Shown here in pieces: positions 9,659 through 19,144 of a DNA stretch of 64,000 nt. The notes under the pieces were generated by a model. That model ran no database searches. It was not told the DNA's origin and saw nothing but the letters and a program-made list of their open reading frames with translations. This stretch comes from Gemmobacter nectariphilus (GTDB lineage Bacteria > Pseudomonadota > Alphaproteobacteria > Rhodobacterales > Rhodobacteraceae), in NCBI GenBank assembly GCA_020721445.1, contig DYMU01000003.1, positions 116,986 to 180,985 of the forward strand, given 5' to 3'. The translations under genes were made by a program, and so were the position numbers. The number at the start of each line of letters is the position of its first letter. The stretch's first letter is position 1.

Positions 9659-10146
9659 TCGAATATCCTTTTCAGGCGGGCCTCGTATCGGGCCTTGATG
9701 TCATCGCGAATGGCATCCGGGTCGGGCGCGTGCAGCGAGTGGATCAAAAGCACCCGGCCACAGGCCGACATGTCGGCGGTCACGGTGCCGGGGGTCATGG
9801 TGATGGTGCCGGCCAGCATGGTGATCGCCTCGGGCGTCTTCAACTCGATCGGAACCGCGATCCAGGCGGATTTTATATCTTCGGCGCGCATGAACAGGAT
9901 GATCTTCGCCACCTGAATATTGGCGATGATGATATCCCAGATCACCAGCAGCAGATAGGCGGCAAAGGCAGGGATCCGTTTCACGATCGGACGGTTGGGC
10001 CAATAGGGCGCGGTCAACAGCGGAATGGCGGTGCCCAGGATGATCGCCATCACCAGACTGCCCAGCTTGATCTGATTGACCAAAAGCATCCAGGTCACCA
10101 CCAGAAGCACCGTCAGCAGCGGGTGGGGGAACAGGCGGTGCAGCAT
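9655..10146 (-). CDS. mnhE: Monovalent cation/H+ antiporter subunit E
   Basis: 163 aa. Two N-terminal hydrophobic helices (LLTVLLVVTWMLLVNQIKLG, LVMAIILGTAIPLL) are followed by YLLLVIWDIIIANIQVAKII and a soluble C-terminal part with TPEAITMLAGTITMTPGTV, diagnostic of the MnhE/PhaE family. One nucleotide separates it from the mnhD stop codon. Confidence 0.93.
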   Translation of the reverse strand: MLHRLFPHPLLTVLLVVTWMLLVNQIKLGSLVMAIILGTAIPLLTAPYWPNRPIVKRIPAFAAYLLLVIWDIIIANIQVAKIILFMRAEDIKSAWIAVPIELKTPEAITMLAGTITMTPGTVTADMSACGRVLLIHSLHAPDPDAIRDDIKARYEARLKRIFE

Positions 10147-10147
10147 G

Positions 10148-11662
10148 TTACCTTACCTCTGGCAGTTGGTTGGCGGCGATATAGGCGCTGGGGTCGTGCA
10201 GCCCGGCGGCGGTCACTTCCATCCAGGCAAGGATCGGGCCCGCCAGCACGGTGTGCAAGACCAGCCCCGACAGCAGCATCCCCACCGCGACAAAGGAAAG
10301 CGCTTCGGCCTTGTGCGCAGGTGCATCGCCTTGCGGGGCCGAGGCATGATCCTTCCAGAACAGGATGGACCCCGCCCGCGCCAGACCCAGGATGATCAGG
10401 AACGAGGTGACAAGGATCACCGACCAGACCAGCGCCGCCTGATCCCGCAGCGCATCCAGGACCAGAAGCTTGCCGACAAAGCCCGACAGCGGCGGCATCC
10501 CGGCGGTTGCGATGGCAGACGCCATGAACAGCCCGGCAATCAGCCCGGCCTGGGCAATTGGCGGCAGCGCCTCGGTCAGCCGGTCATGGGCGCGGCGGTC
10601 CACCACCAGATCGGTGATCAGGAACAGCGCCGCCCCGGCCAGCGTGGAATGCACGATGTAATACAGCGCCGCCGCCGTGCCCAGCGGGGTAAAGGCGGAA
10701 ATCGCGATAAACGCGGTGCCCATCGACGCAATCGCGGCAAAGGCCGACAGCCGCGACAGCGTGCCCGCCCCCAACACGCCAACCGCACCGATGATCAGGG
10801 TCAGCAGGGCGGCGGGCGTCATCAGGTCGGCAATCAGGCTGCCGGTCACCGGGTTGGTTGGCGGCAGCACCATCACGCCAAAGCGGATCGCGGCATAGGC
10901 GCCGATCTTGGTCATCACCGCAAACAGCGCCGCCACCGGGCCGGGCGCGTTGGCATAGGTGGCAGGCAGCCAGAACTGCAACGGCACCAGCGCGCCCTTG
11001 ATGGCGAACACCATCATCAGCATGACGGCAGCCACCCGAAACAGGGCTGCATCGCCTTCGGGCAGGACCGCCGCCTTGACCGCCAGATCGGCAATGTTCA
11101 GCGTGCCGGTGATCGAATAGATCGCGGCCAAGGCAAACAGGAACAGCGATGATCCGACAAGGTTGAAGGCCACATATTGCACGCCGGCGCGCAGCCTGTC
11201 CTTGCCCGCGCCGTGGATCATCAGGCCATAGGACGCGATCAGCAGCACCTCGAAGAACACGAACAGGTTGAAGGCGTCGCCGGTCAGGAACGCCCCGAAA
11301 ATGCCCATCATCTGAAACTGGAACAGCGCGTGGAAGTGCCGCCCCCGCGTGTCCCAGTCGGTTGAAATGGCGTAAAGTTGCACACAGACCGCCAGCATAG
11401 CGGCCAAAGTGACCATCAGCGCCGACAGCCTGTCCAGCATCAGCACGATGCCAAAGGGCGCGGGCCAGTTGCCCAGCTTGTAGATCTCGGGGCCTTCGTG
11501 CGACGCGGCCACCAGCAGCGCCACCGAAATGGCCAGCAAGGCCAGGGTGGACGCCAGCGAAAACACCCGCTGCAACAAAAGGTCATGGCGCATGATCAGG
11601 ACAATCAGCGCGCCGATGACCGCGGGAAGCACGACTGGGGCAATGATCCAATGGCCCATCAT
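10148..11662 (-). CDS. mnhD: Monovalent cation/H+ antiporter subunit D
   Basis: 504 aa, a proton-translocating subunit related to NuoM/NuoN of complex I, with about 14 hydrophobic helices. The conserved TM5 Glu lies in FVFFEVLLIASYGL, and the TM7 Lys in FAIKGALVPLQFWLP. A second Lys occurs in AVMTKIGAYAAIRF. The start overlaps the end of mnhC (ATGATG at 11662/11659). Confidence 0.94.
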   Translation of the reverse strand: MMGHWIIAPVVLPAVIGALIVLIMRHDLLLQRVFSLASTLALLAISVALLVAASHEGPEIYKLGNWPAPFGIVLMLDRLSALMVTLAAMLAVCVQLYAISTDWDTRGRHFHALFQFQMMGIFGAFLTGDAFNLFVFFEVLLIASYGLMIHGAGKDRLRAGVQYVAFNLVGSSLFLFALAAIYSITGTLNIADLAVKAAVLPEGDAALFRVAAVMLMMVFAIKGALVPLQFWLPATYANAPGPVAALFAVMTKIGAYAAIRFGVMVLPPTNPVTGSLIADLMTPAALLTLIIGAVGVLGAGTLSRLSAFAAIASMGTAFIAISAFTPLGTAAALYYIVHSTLAGAALFLITDLVVDRRAHDRLTEALPPIAQAGLIAGLFMASAIATAGMPPLSGFVGKLLVLDALRDQAALVWSVILVTSFLIILGLARAGSILFWKDHASAPQGDAPAHKAEALSFVAVGMLLSGLVLHTVLAGPILAWMEVTAAGLHDPSAYIAANQLPEVR

Positions 11663-12009
11663 GTCGCGTCACCTTCTGACGGGTCTTTCTTCGTCATGTC
11701 GGTCCGGTCATCACCCGTTTCCAGAAACGCGCCCAAGGCCATCATGACGATCACCGCCGTCATGCCAAAGGAAATCACGATCGCGGTCAGCACCAGCGCT
11801 TGCGGCAGCGGATCGGTGTATCCGGCGGCGGCCTTGTCATAGATCGGCGGCAGGCCGGTCACCAGACGCCCCGCCGCAAAGATGAAGACGTTGACCGCGT
11901 AAGACAGCAGCGTCAGCCCGACAATCAGCGGGAACGTCCGCTGGCGCAGGATCAGATAGACCCCGGCCGAGGTCAGCAGGCCAAGGGCAACGGCGACAAG
12001 GATCTCCAT
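11659..12009 (-). CDS. mnhC: Monovalent cation/H+ antiporter subunit C
   Basis: 116 aa NuoK-like subunit with three transmembrane helices (EILVAVALGLLTSAGVYLIL, LTLLSYAVNVFIFAAGRL, ALVLTAIVISFGMTAVIVMM). PLPQALVLTAIVI is the MnhC hallmark. The start ATG shares a base with the mnhA stop (TGATG). Confidence 0.93.
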   Translation of the reverse strand: MEILVAVALGLLTSAGVYLILRQRTFPLIVGLTLLSYAVNVFIFAAGRLVTGLPPIYDKAAAGYTDPLPQALVLTAIVISFGMTAVIVMMALGAFLETGDDRTDMTKKDPSEGDAT

Positions 12010-14873
12010 CAGCGGGCCTCCTCGGCTTCAAGGGTTCGGCCTTCGGAGGGGTCGATGTCGAAGGGCTGTGCATTCACTGTCTCACCGGCGCGCAGGCCGA
12101 TGCGCGACAGCGACGCCAGCGACAGCATCACCGCGCCCAGCACGGTCAGGAACACGCCAAGATCGAACAGGGCCGCAGTGGCAAGCTCGAACTCTTCCAG
12201 CGGCCAAAGGTGCACATAGCCATAGTCCGAGGTCATGTAGGGCATCCCGTTGAACCAGGCGCCAATGCCGGTGGCCGCGGCGACCAGCACCCCCAGGGCA
12301 ATCAGCGCATGATAGTCGACCTTTTGCCGTGCCGCCGTCCAGGCAAAGCCCGAGGCCATGTATTGCATCACCAGCGCAATCGATACGATCAGCCCGGCGA
12401 TGAAGCCGCCCCCCGGCAGGTTGTGCCCGCGCAGGAAGATGAACACGCCAACCATCAGAGCAATCGGCAGGATCAGACGGGTGGCGACCACCAGCATCAT
12501 GGGGTGCCGGTCGCCCGCGCGCCGCTGATCAGGACGCCAGGCCAGCAGCCGGTCATTGGCCGGGCCTGCGCGCAGAAGCGCCTCGGTCAGGGCGAAGATC
12601 ACAATGGCGGCGATGCCCAGCACGGTGATTTCGCCAAAGGTGTCATAGCCGCGGAAGTCCACCAGAATGACGTTCACGATATTGGTGCCGCCACCTTCGG
12701 GTTTGGCGTTGGCAATGTGATAATCGGCAATGGTCGGAAAGGCGAAATCGCGCGTCATCAGCGCATAGGAGAGCGCTGCAATGCCAATACCGGCCACCAG
12801 CGCCACGCCGATGTCAAAGCCGCGCCGCGCGGCCGTGCTTTCCTTTGGCGTGGTCTTGGGCAGGAAGTTCAGCGCCAGCAGCATCAGGATCACCGTCGCC
12901 ACCTCGACCAAGATTTGCGTCAGCGCAAGGTCGGGGGCCGAGAAATAGGCAAACCCGACCGAGATCATCAGGCCGATGATCCCGACCAGCACCAGCGTCA
13001 GCAGGCGGTTGCGGTGATAGATCACGATGGCAATCGTCGCCATCACCAGCGCCAGCCAGCCAAGGGTCGGCACCGGGTGGATCGGCATCAGGGCGCGCGT
13101 GCCCGCCGCGTGGGTGCCGGTTTCAAAGGCGAAATACGACACCGCGGCAATGGTCAGCATGCCAATGCCGACATAGCGGGTCAGCGCGCCATCATGCAGC
13201 GCATCGGTGATGCGCGACGACAGGGCGGCAATCGGCTCGATGATGCCATCGAAAATCCGCTTGGCATCGGGGCGCGGGGTGGCATTCCACAGCGCCATCA
13301 GGCGCGGGTGCAGCCCCAGCAGGACCAGACCACCACCAATGGCGGCCAGCGACATCCACAGCGCGGGCGCATAAAGCCCGTGCCAATGGCTGATCTTGAC
13401 GGTGATGACTTCGCCGGTGGCCGCACTGGCCGATACGTTGACCAGCCAGGCGGCCACCCCCATCGGGGCCAGACCGATCACGATGACCAGCGCCACCAGA
13501 AAGGCCGGGGCCGCCCACATGCCAAAGCCGGGGTCATGCGGTGTGTGCGGATAATCATCGCGCACCGGGCCAAAGAACGTGTGCGCGATGAAGCGGAAAC
13601 TGTAGGCGACCGAAAACAGCGCGCCGATGGTGGCCAGCGCCGGCAGCAGCCACGGAGTGCCGCCCCAGACGGTGTGTGCGGCCTCTTCCAGCATCAGCTC
13701 TTTCGACAAAAAGCCGTTCAGAGGCGGGATGCCCGCCATCGACAGTGCCGCGATGATGGACATCGCAAAGGTGATCGGCATCAGCGTTCGCAACCCGCCC
13801 AGACGCTTCAGATCACGGGTATGCGCCTCGTGGTCGATGATCCCCGCGCTCATGAACAAGGACGCCTTGAAGGTGGCGTGGTTGATGATGTGGAACATGG
13901 CGACCGTCGCCGCCGTGGCGGTGCCAAAGCCCAGCAGCATGGTGATCAGGCCAAGGTGGCTGACGGTGGAATAGGCCAAGAGCGCCTTGAGGTCATCCTT
14001 GAACAGCGCGATCTTGGCGGCGATCAGCATGGTCACAAGACCCGTGGTGGCGACGATGTAGAACCACGCATCGGTGCCTGCCAGCACCGGCCACAACCGC
14101 GCCATCAGGAACAGCCCCGCCTTCACCATGGTGGCCGAATGCAGATAGGCCGAGACCGGGGTGGGTGCCGCCATCGCGTGCGGCAGCCAGAAATGGAACG
14201 GAAACTGCGCCGATTTGGTGAAACAGCCCAGCAGGATCAGGATCAGCGCGGGCAGATACCAGTCGCTGGACTGGATGGCGTCCTTGTTTTCCAGGATCAC
14301 CGACAGGTCATAGCTGCCGACGATGCCGCCCAGGATCAGCATGCCGGCAATCATCGCCAGCCCGCCGCCGCCGGTGACAGCAAGCGCCATCCGCGCGCCC
14401 TGGCGGCCTTCGGGCAGGTGCTTCCAGAACCCGATCAACAGGAACGACGACAGCGAGGTCAACTCCCAGAACACCAGCAAAAGCAGGATGTTGTCAGACA
14501 GCACGATGCCCACCATCGCGCCTTGGAACAGCATCAGATAGGTGTAGAACTGCCCCATCGGGTCTGACTTCGACAGGTAGAACCGCGCATAAAGGATGAT
14601 CAGCAACCCGATCCCCAGGATCAGCCCGGCAAACAGCAGGCCCAGCCCGTCCAGAAAGAAATTCGCGTTCAGCCCCAGCGACGGGATCCATTCGATCCGG
14701 GTCTGCACCACCTCGCCGCGCAGAACGGCGGGGGCGTTCAGCCCCAGCAAAAGCAGCGCCAGGGCGGTGACAAAGCCGGTGACGCCCGCACAAGCGTTCT
14801 TGCCCGCGCGGATCATCAGGCCGGGCAAAAGCACGCCAAGAAAGGGCAGGGCAGCGATCAGGGCAAGTGACAT
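12009..14873 (-). CDS. mnhA: Cation/H+ antiporter subunit A with fused subunit B (Mrp/Pha type)
   Basis: 954 aa. Residues about 1-760 are the NuoL-like subunit A. The TM5 Glu lies in LLLVFWELTSLSSFLLIGFW and the Lys in CFTKSAQFPFHFWLPHAM, followed by HSATMVKAGLFL. From about residue 800 the MnhB domain follows without a break (RLILPIALMVGVFIFLRGHN, PGGGFIAGLIVSIALVMQYM). The A+B fusion is typical of Pha-type operons of alphaproteobacteria. With C-G it makes a complete hetero-oligomeric antiporter exchanging Na+ or K+ for protons, for pH and salt homeostasis. It is the first gene of the operon. The transported ion cannot be read from sequence. Confidence 0.94.
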   Translation of the reverse strand: MSLALIAALPFLGVLLPGLMIRAGKNACAGVTGFVTALALLLLGLNAPAVLRGEVVQTRIEWIPSLGLNANFFLDGLGLLFAGLILGIGLLIILYARFYLSKSDPMGQFYTYLMLFQGAMVGIVLSDNILLLLVFWELTSLSSFLLIGFWKHLPEGRQGARMALAVTGGGGLAMIAGMLILGGIVGSYDLSVILENKDAIQSSDWYLPALILILLGCFTKSAQFPFHFWLPHAMAAPTPVSAYLHSATMVKAGLFLMARLWPVLAGTDAWFYIVATTGLVTMLIAAKIALFKDDLKALLAYSTVSHLGLITMLLGFGTATAATVAMFHIINHATFKASLFMSAGIIDHEAHTRDLKRLGGLRTLMPITFAMSIIAALSMAGIPPLNGFLSKELMLEEAAHTVWGGTPWLLPALATIGALFSVAYSFRFIAHTFFGPVRDDYPHTPHDPGFGMWAAPAFLVALVIVIGLAPMGVAAWLVNVSASAATGEVITVKISHWHGLYAPALWMSLAAIGGGLVLLGLHPRLMALWNATPRPDAKRIFDGIIEPIAALSSRITDALHDGALTRYVGIGMLTIAAVSYFAFETGTHAAGTRALMPIHPVPTLGWLALVMATIAIVIYHRNRLLTLVLVGIIGLMISVGFAYFSAPDLALTQILVEVATVILMLLALNFLPKTTPKESTAARRGFDIGVALVAGIGIAALSYALMTRDFAFPTIADYHIANAKPEGGGTNIVNVILVDFRGYDTFGEITVLGIAAIVIFALTEALLRAGPANDRLLAWRPDQRRAGDRHPMMLVVATRLILPIALMVGVFIFLRGHNLPGGGFIAGLIVSIALVMQYMASGFAWTAARQKVDYHALIALGVLVAAATGIGAWFNGMPYMTSDYGYVHLWPLEEFELATAALFDLGVFLTVLGAVMLSLASLSRIGLRAGETVNAQPFDIDPSEGRTLEAEEAR

Positions 14874-15039
14874 GGACCGGGTATTCCCTGTCGTGTGGGT
14901 GGCGTTTTGCGGTGGTATCGCGCGGCAGGTTTCAGCCGATCAATGCCTTTATGCCCGATTTTTCAAGTGCATTAGCCGCATCAAGCCGCAAATCGCCGCT
15001 AAAACTTGCGTCAGACGCTCGGATGCCACGCTTGTGTGC

Positions 15040-16269
15040 CTATGTCTCGCGCGCGGCGGCGTTCTGGTCGATCAGATAACGCTGCGACAGCGGGATCGCC
15101 GCCGCCCCCAAAGACCGCGCATCGGCGCCGACCGTGCCTTGCTGAATCATCGGCGGGTCGATCCCGGCAAGGTCCATCGCGTGAAAGGCGGCATGGGTGC
15201 GCGCGGTCAGGTCCGCCCGAATCGACAGCGGCATCCAGCCGTCGATCAGCACCGCCTCCAGCTCGATCAGGGCCGAGGCTGACAGGATGACATGGGCCAG
15301 ACCCTGCGCTGCGGTGTCCATCCAGGCGTTCAGGATCGGTGGGCTGACCTGCCAGTAAAGATGCTGTTGCCACAGATGATCCGAGCTTTCGCCCGCGGCC
15401 TCCATCGCATCGGCCAGCAGCGACATGGATGCGGCATCAAACAACCGCCGGGTCTGGCCACCCGGTCCGGGCACCGGCATCGGACCCACGCCGCCCGCAT
15501 TGCCGCTGCGCCCGGTGAACAACTGCCCGTTCAGCACAAGCCCACCGCCGATGAAGGTGCCAAAGTAGAAATAGAGGAAATCCTTGGGCCGCTCACCCTT
15601 GCCGAACACCAGTTCGGCGCCGCAGGCGGCGGTCGCATCGTTCTGCACGAACACCGGCAACCCGGTCAGCGCCGCCAGTTCCCTTTGAATGTCGCGCACG
15701 CGCCAGGCATCCATCTCGTATTGTGGCGCGCCCAGCGATTGCACCCAGTTCCACAACTGGAACGGCATCGCCACCCCAAGGCCACCCACCCGGCCGCGAT
15801 GCCGGGCCGACAGGCCCGCCATCAGCCGGGGCAAGGACTGCGCCACGAAGGACACCACGGCATCCGGCGTGGGATAGCGGTAGATCTGCCGCTGCATCCC
15901 CACCACCCGGCCCAGAAAGTCGATCAGGGTCAGATCCACCGACCGCCGTCCGATCTTGAGCCCGAAGAAAAACGCGCCATCCGCCGCCAGCGACATCGGG
16001 ATTGACGGCTGCCCGATCCGGCCGCGCTGTGGTTCGCCGCGTGACAGCAACCCGTCGCGTTCCAGCGCCCGCATGATTACCGACACGGTTTGCGCCGAAA
16101 GGCCGGTCATCCGGGCAATGTCCGACTTGGCAAGCGCGCCATGCTGGCGCAGCAGCGTCAGCACCAGCCGCTCGTTCTGGGCGCGCATCCCCGACTGGTT
16201 TGTGCCGCGCAACCCAAGGTCATCGCTGCCCGTGCGGTCGGGGATCGGAAGGGATTCGCCCTGTGCCAT
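15040..16269 (-). CDS. ROK-family transcriptional regulator, probable frc operon regulator
   Basis: 409 aa from the ATG at 16269, which overlaps the stop of the mutarotase gene (TGATG). Residues about 25-80 form a winged helix (LAKSDIARMTGLSAQTVSVI). The rest is a ROK sugar-kinase-like fold (FVQNDATAACGAELVFGKGE, YFGTFIGGGLVLNGQLF). The Cys-rich zinc motif and the catalytic ExGH of ROK kinases are not present (GNAGGVGP instead), so it should sense sugar rather than phosphorylate it. It is divergent from frcBCAK across a dyad, so local regulation of fructose uptake is the obvious role; the symbol frcR would be an inference. Confidence 0.87.
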   Translation of the reverse strand: MAQGESLPIPDRTGSDDLGLRGTNQSGMRAQNERLVLTLLRQHGALAKSDIARMTGLSAQTVSVIMRALERDGLLSRGEPQRGRIGQPSIPMSLAADGAFFFGLKIGRRSVDLTLIDFLGRVVGMQRQIYRYPTPDAVVSFVAQSLPRLMAGLSARHRGRVGGLGVAMPFQLWNWVQSLGAPQYEMDAWRVRDIQRELAALTGLPVFVQNDATAACGAELVFGKGERPKDFLYFYFGTFIGGGLVLNGQLFTGRSGNAGGVGPMPVPGPGGQTRRLFDAASMSLLADAMEAAGESSDHLWQQHLYWQVSPPILNAWMDTAAQGLAHVILSASALIELEAVLIDGWMPLSIRADLTARTHAAFHAMDLAGIDPPMIQQGTVGADARSLGAAAIPLSQRYLIDQNAAARET

Positions 16270-16703
16270 CAGCCGATCTCCCGGATCACGCCTTTTCGCA
16301 GAATGACATTGGCATAAAGGGCTGGCTCGCTGGTGGCAACGATGGTGTGGGCCGCGCGGATACGGGGGTAAAGCGCATCGCCGCCAAGGGCTTGTACCGC
16401 ATGGCCGGGCCTTGCCGTGCCGCACAATGCCTCGATCTGATGATGGATGTCTGCGGCCTGTGCCGGGTCATTGTGCAGGCTGGCGCGAAAGATGGCGCCG
16501 GGCGGATCGTCGTCCAGCGGCAACACCGTCAGGATTGCGCGCAGCACTGGCAGCAAACCATGCCCGTCGGCCCGGATCAGCCGGCGGGCGTGGTCTTGTG
16601 CCGGGTAATTGCCATCGACAATGGCAATCTCGTCGCCATGCCCCATGGCGCGCAACGTCGCCAGCAACTCTGGCCCCAGTATCGACGGAATCCCGATCAG
16701 CAT
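16269..16703 (-). CDS. RbsD/FucU-family sugar mutarotase-like protein
   Basis: 144 aa from the ATG at 16703, matching the family length. MLIGIPSILGPELLATLRAM, GHGDEIAIVDGNYPA and VIAT/VATSEPALYANVILRKGV match the RbsD/FucU fold, which interconverts pyranose/furanose forms or anomers of ribose or fucose and assists uptake. In this setting it may act on fructose or a related ketose. It heads a two-gene unit with the ROK regulator, divergent from frcB. A longer frame to 16781 exists, but its extra residues do not resemble the family. Confidence 0.86.
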   Translation of the reverse strand: MLIGIPSILGPELLATLRAMGHGDEIAIVDGNYPAQDHARRLIRADGHGLLPVLRAILTVLPLDDDPPGAIFRASLHNDPAQAADIHHQIEALCGTARPGHAVQALGGDALYPRIRAAHTIVATSEPALYANVILRKGVIREIG

Positions 16704-16775
16704 CTGTGTGTCAGCCGCCGGCCCTGTGCGGGCGGCATTCTCCCTGACCGCAAGGTGAGGGCGATTCCGGGTCTC

Positions 16776-16839
16776 TGTCAATATTAAATCACTCTTATTT
16801 ATTTATATTGACGTGATGCCCCGAATCGGGTTTTGTAAA
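16776..16839. promoter_or_regulatory. Bidirectional promoter/operator between the ROK gene pair and frcBCAK
   Basis: A very AT-rich island in GC-rich DNA. TCAATAT at 16778-16784 and ATATTGA at 16805-16811 form a perfect 7-bp inverted repeat spaced by 20 bp. The right arm overlaps TTGACG (16808-16813), a -35-like hexamer for frcB, with TTTGTA at 16832-16837 a possible -10. On the other strand TTGACA (16781-16776) gives a perfect -35 towards the mutarotase-regulator pair. A dyad spanning both -35 boxes fits repression by the neighbouring ROK protein. The sites are read from sequence; the regulator assignment is inference. Confidence 0.65.
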
Positions 16840-16919
16840 GACATCGCAGCAGGAGGAACGGCTGCGCATACAACCTGCGGCAGGGGGATGAACCCCTTGC
16901 CATCCTTGGGAGGAACCGC

Positions 16920-17933
16920 ATGAACGTTTCGATCAAAGCCCTTTTGGGCTCGGCCGCGCTTGCGCTGATGGCGACCACCGCCTCGGCCGAAGTGGGCGCA
17001 TGTCTTATCACCAAAACCGACACCAACCCCTTCTTCGTCAAGATGAAGGAGGGCGCGCAGGCCAAGGCGACAGAGCTGGGCATGACCCTGAAAACCTATG
17101 CCGGCCGCATCGACGGCGACCACGAAAGCCAGGTTGCGGCGATTGAGGCCTGCGTGGCCGACGGTGCCAAGGGCATCCTGATCACCGCATCCGACACCAA
17201 GGCCATCGTCGACTCGGTCAAGGCCGCCCGCGATGCCGGTGTGCTGGTGATCGCGCTTGATACGCCGCTGGACCCGATTGATGCCGCAGACGCCACCTTT
17301 GCGACCGACAATTTCCAGGCCGGGTTGCTGATCGGCCAGTGGGCCAATGCCACGCTGGGGGCGGACGCTGCCACCGCCAAGATTGCGATGCTGGACCTTG
17401 CGATCAGTCAGCCATCGGTCGACGTTCTGCGCGATCAGGGCTTTTTGCAAGGCATGGGCATTGATCTGGCCGATCCGAACAAATGGGGCGACGAGTCCGA
17501 CCCGCGCATCGTTGGCAACGAAGTCACGGCCGGCAACGAAGAGGGCGGGTTGAAGGCGATGGAGGCCCTGCTGGCGAAAGACCCCGGCATCAACGTGGTC
17601 TACACCATCAACGAACCCGCCGCCGCGGGCGCGTTCGAGGCGCTGAAGGCCGCAGGCAAGGAAGGCGTGCTGATCGTTTCCGTCGATGGCGGCTGTCCCG
17701 GCGTGGCCGACGTGAAGGATGGCATCATCGGTGCCACCAGCCAGCAATATCCGCTGCAAATGGCCTCGATGGGCGTCGAGGCGATTGCCAAGTTCGCCGC
17801 CGACGGCACCAAACCCGCACCGACCGAAGGCAAGGACTTCTTTGACACCGGTGTTGCGCTGATCACCGACAAGCCCGCCGCCGGCATCGAGTCGATCGAC
17901 ACCGCCAAGGGACTGGAGCTGTGCTGGGGCTGA
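16920..17933 (+). CDS. frcB: Fructose ABC transporter substrate-binding protein
   Basis: 337 aa periplasmic type-1 sugar-binding protein with signal peptide ending TTASAEVG. The mature start [20 protein letters not shown] and segments [36 protein letters not shown] and [16 protein letters not shown] closely match remembered Sinorhizobium FrcB. It binds fructose and delivers it to FrcC/FrcA. A strong Shine-Dalgarno (GGGAGGA at 16908-16914) precedes the ATG. It is the first gene of frcBCAK. A long hairpin follows the gene, probably favouring its over-expression relative to the permease. Confidence 0.9.
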   Translation: MNVSIKALLGSAALALMATTASAEVGACLITKTDTNPFFVKMKEGAQAKATELGMTLKTYAGRIDGDHESQVAAIEACVADGAKGILITASDTKAIVDSVKAARDAGVLVIALDTPLDPIDAADATFATDNFQAGLLIGQWANATLGADAATAKIAMLDLAISQPSVDVLRDQGFLQGMGIDLADPNKWGDESDPRIVGNEVTAGNEEGGLKAMEALLAKDPGINVVYTINEPAAAGAFEALKAAGKEGVLIVSVDGGCPGVADVKDGIIGATSQQYPLQMASMGVEAIAKFAADGTKPAPTEGKDFFDTGVALITDKPAAGIESIDTAKGLELCWG

Positions 17934-17992
17934 TCCCGGCGCAAGCCTGACCTCGCGCTTGATGTGCGGGGCCGGTTGACGGCACTATCACC

Positions 17993-18022
17993 GACAAGGG
18001 CGGCCCTTGCGCCGCCCTTGTC
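17993..18022 (+). terminator. Perfect 12-bp hairpin between frcB and frcC
   Basis: GACAAGGGCGGC - CCTTGC - GCCGCCCTTGTC, 12 bp of perfect stem with a 6-nt loop and no following U run. It sits in the frcB-frcC gap. This position and shape are typical of an mRNA-stabilising or partially terminating stem that raises binding-protein mRNA over permease mRNA. Confidence 0.75.
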
Positions 18023-18070
18023 ATGACCATCGCACAGGCATCGCCAGGCGTGGGGGAGGGGGAAAATCAC

Positions 18071-19144
18071 ATGACAGCAGACCCGAATGGCACGACCCGC
18101 TTTGAAGACGGGCTGAAAGGTGCGTCGGAAAAGGTGGCCGAATTTCAGGAAGACAAAGGCATGCTGAGGCGGCTTCAGCACTGGCTGCACAAGACGCCAT
18201 CCGCCGTGCCGATGATCGTGCTGATCGCGGCGCTGATCGTTTTCGGCGTCTTGTCGGACAACTTCTTCAAGCCGGCGACGCTGTCGGTGATCTTGCAGCA
18301 GATTGCCATCGTCGGCATTCTGGGCTGCGCGCAAAGCATCGTCATCCTGACCGCGGGCATCGACCTTTCGGTGGGGGCGATCGCGGTGTTCTCGTCGGTG
18401 CTGATGGGGCAGATCACCTTTCGCTACGGGGTTCCGGCCGAGGTGTCGATCCTGATCGGCCTTTTCCTTGGCACCGCGATGGGGGCGACGAATGGCTGGC
18501 TGATTGCCCGCATGAAGCTGCCGCCGTTCATCGTGACGTTGGGCACCTGGCAGATCCTGCTGGCGTCGAACTTCATCTTTTCGGCCAATGAAACGATCCG
18601 GTCATCGGACATTGCCGCGCGGGCCCCGGCCTTGCAGCTGTGGGGTGGGTCGATCCAGCCCGGTGGGGTGAAGATCCTTTATGCCGTGTTCCTGATGATC
18701 GCGCTTGTCGCCATCATGGCCTATATCCTGCGCCACACGGCGTGGGGCCGCCATGTCTATGCCACCGGCGATGACCCGCAGGCGGCCGAACTGGCCGGGG
18801 TGCCAACCGGCAAGGTCTTGGTCCAGGTCTATGCTTTGGCTGGGTTTTTCTGTGCCATTGCGGGCTGGGTGATGATCGGTCGCTTCGGCTCGGTCTCGCC
18901 CACCGCGTCGACCGGACAGTTGGGCAACATCCAGTCGATCACCGCCGTGGTCATCGGCGGGATCAGCCTGTTCGGTGGCCGTGGGTCGATTGTCGGCATG
19001 TTCTTCGGGGCGCTGATCGTGGGCGTGTTTGAAATGGGTCTGCGCCTTGTCGGCACCGACCCGCAATGGACGTTCTTCCTGATCGGCGTCTTGATCATCT
19101 TTGCCGTGGCGGTGGACCAGTGGATCAGAAAGGTGGCAGGCTGA
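18071..19144 (+). CDS. frcC: Fructose ABC transporter permease
   Basis: 357 aa inner-membrane permease of the RbsC/FrcC family with about ten helices from residue 45 on. ILTAGIDLSVGAIAVFSSVL is the family hallmark, followed by PPFIVTLGTWQILLASNFIF and TAVVIGGISLFGGRGSIVG. A soluble N-terminal stretch of about 40 residues precedes TM1. The ATG at 18071 was chosen because GGGGGAGGGGG lies just upstream. Its stop overlaps the frcA start (TGATG). Confidence 0.92.
   Translation: MTADPNGTTRFEDGLKGASEKVAEFQEDKGMLRRLQHWLHKTPSAVPMIVLIAALIVFGVLSDNFFKPATLSVILQQIAIVGILGCAQSIVILTAGIDLSVGAIAVFSSVLMGQITFRYGVPAEVSILIGLFLGTAMGATNGWLIARMKLPPFIVTLGTWQILLASNFIFSANETIRSSDIAARAPALQLWGGSIQPGGVKILYAVFLMIALVAIMAYILRHTAWGRHVYATGDDPQAAELAGVPTGKVLVQVYALAGFFCAIAGWVMIGRFGSVSPTASTGQLGNIQSITAVVIGGISLFGGRGSIVGMFFGALIVGVFEMGLRLVGTDPQWTFFLIGVLIIFAVAVDQWIRKVAG

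Noticed and set aside
12210..14567. A 785-codon open frame on the plus strand
   Set aside because: Shadow of mnhA. Its translation is His/Gln/Arg-rich low-complexity typical of the antisense of GC-rich genes, and mnhA has full family motifs.
15040..16269. ROK protein as an active fructokinase/glucokinase
   Set aside because: It has an N-terminal winged helix and lacks the zinc-binding Cys motif and catalytic ExGH of ROK kinases.
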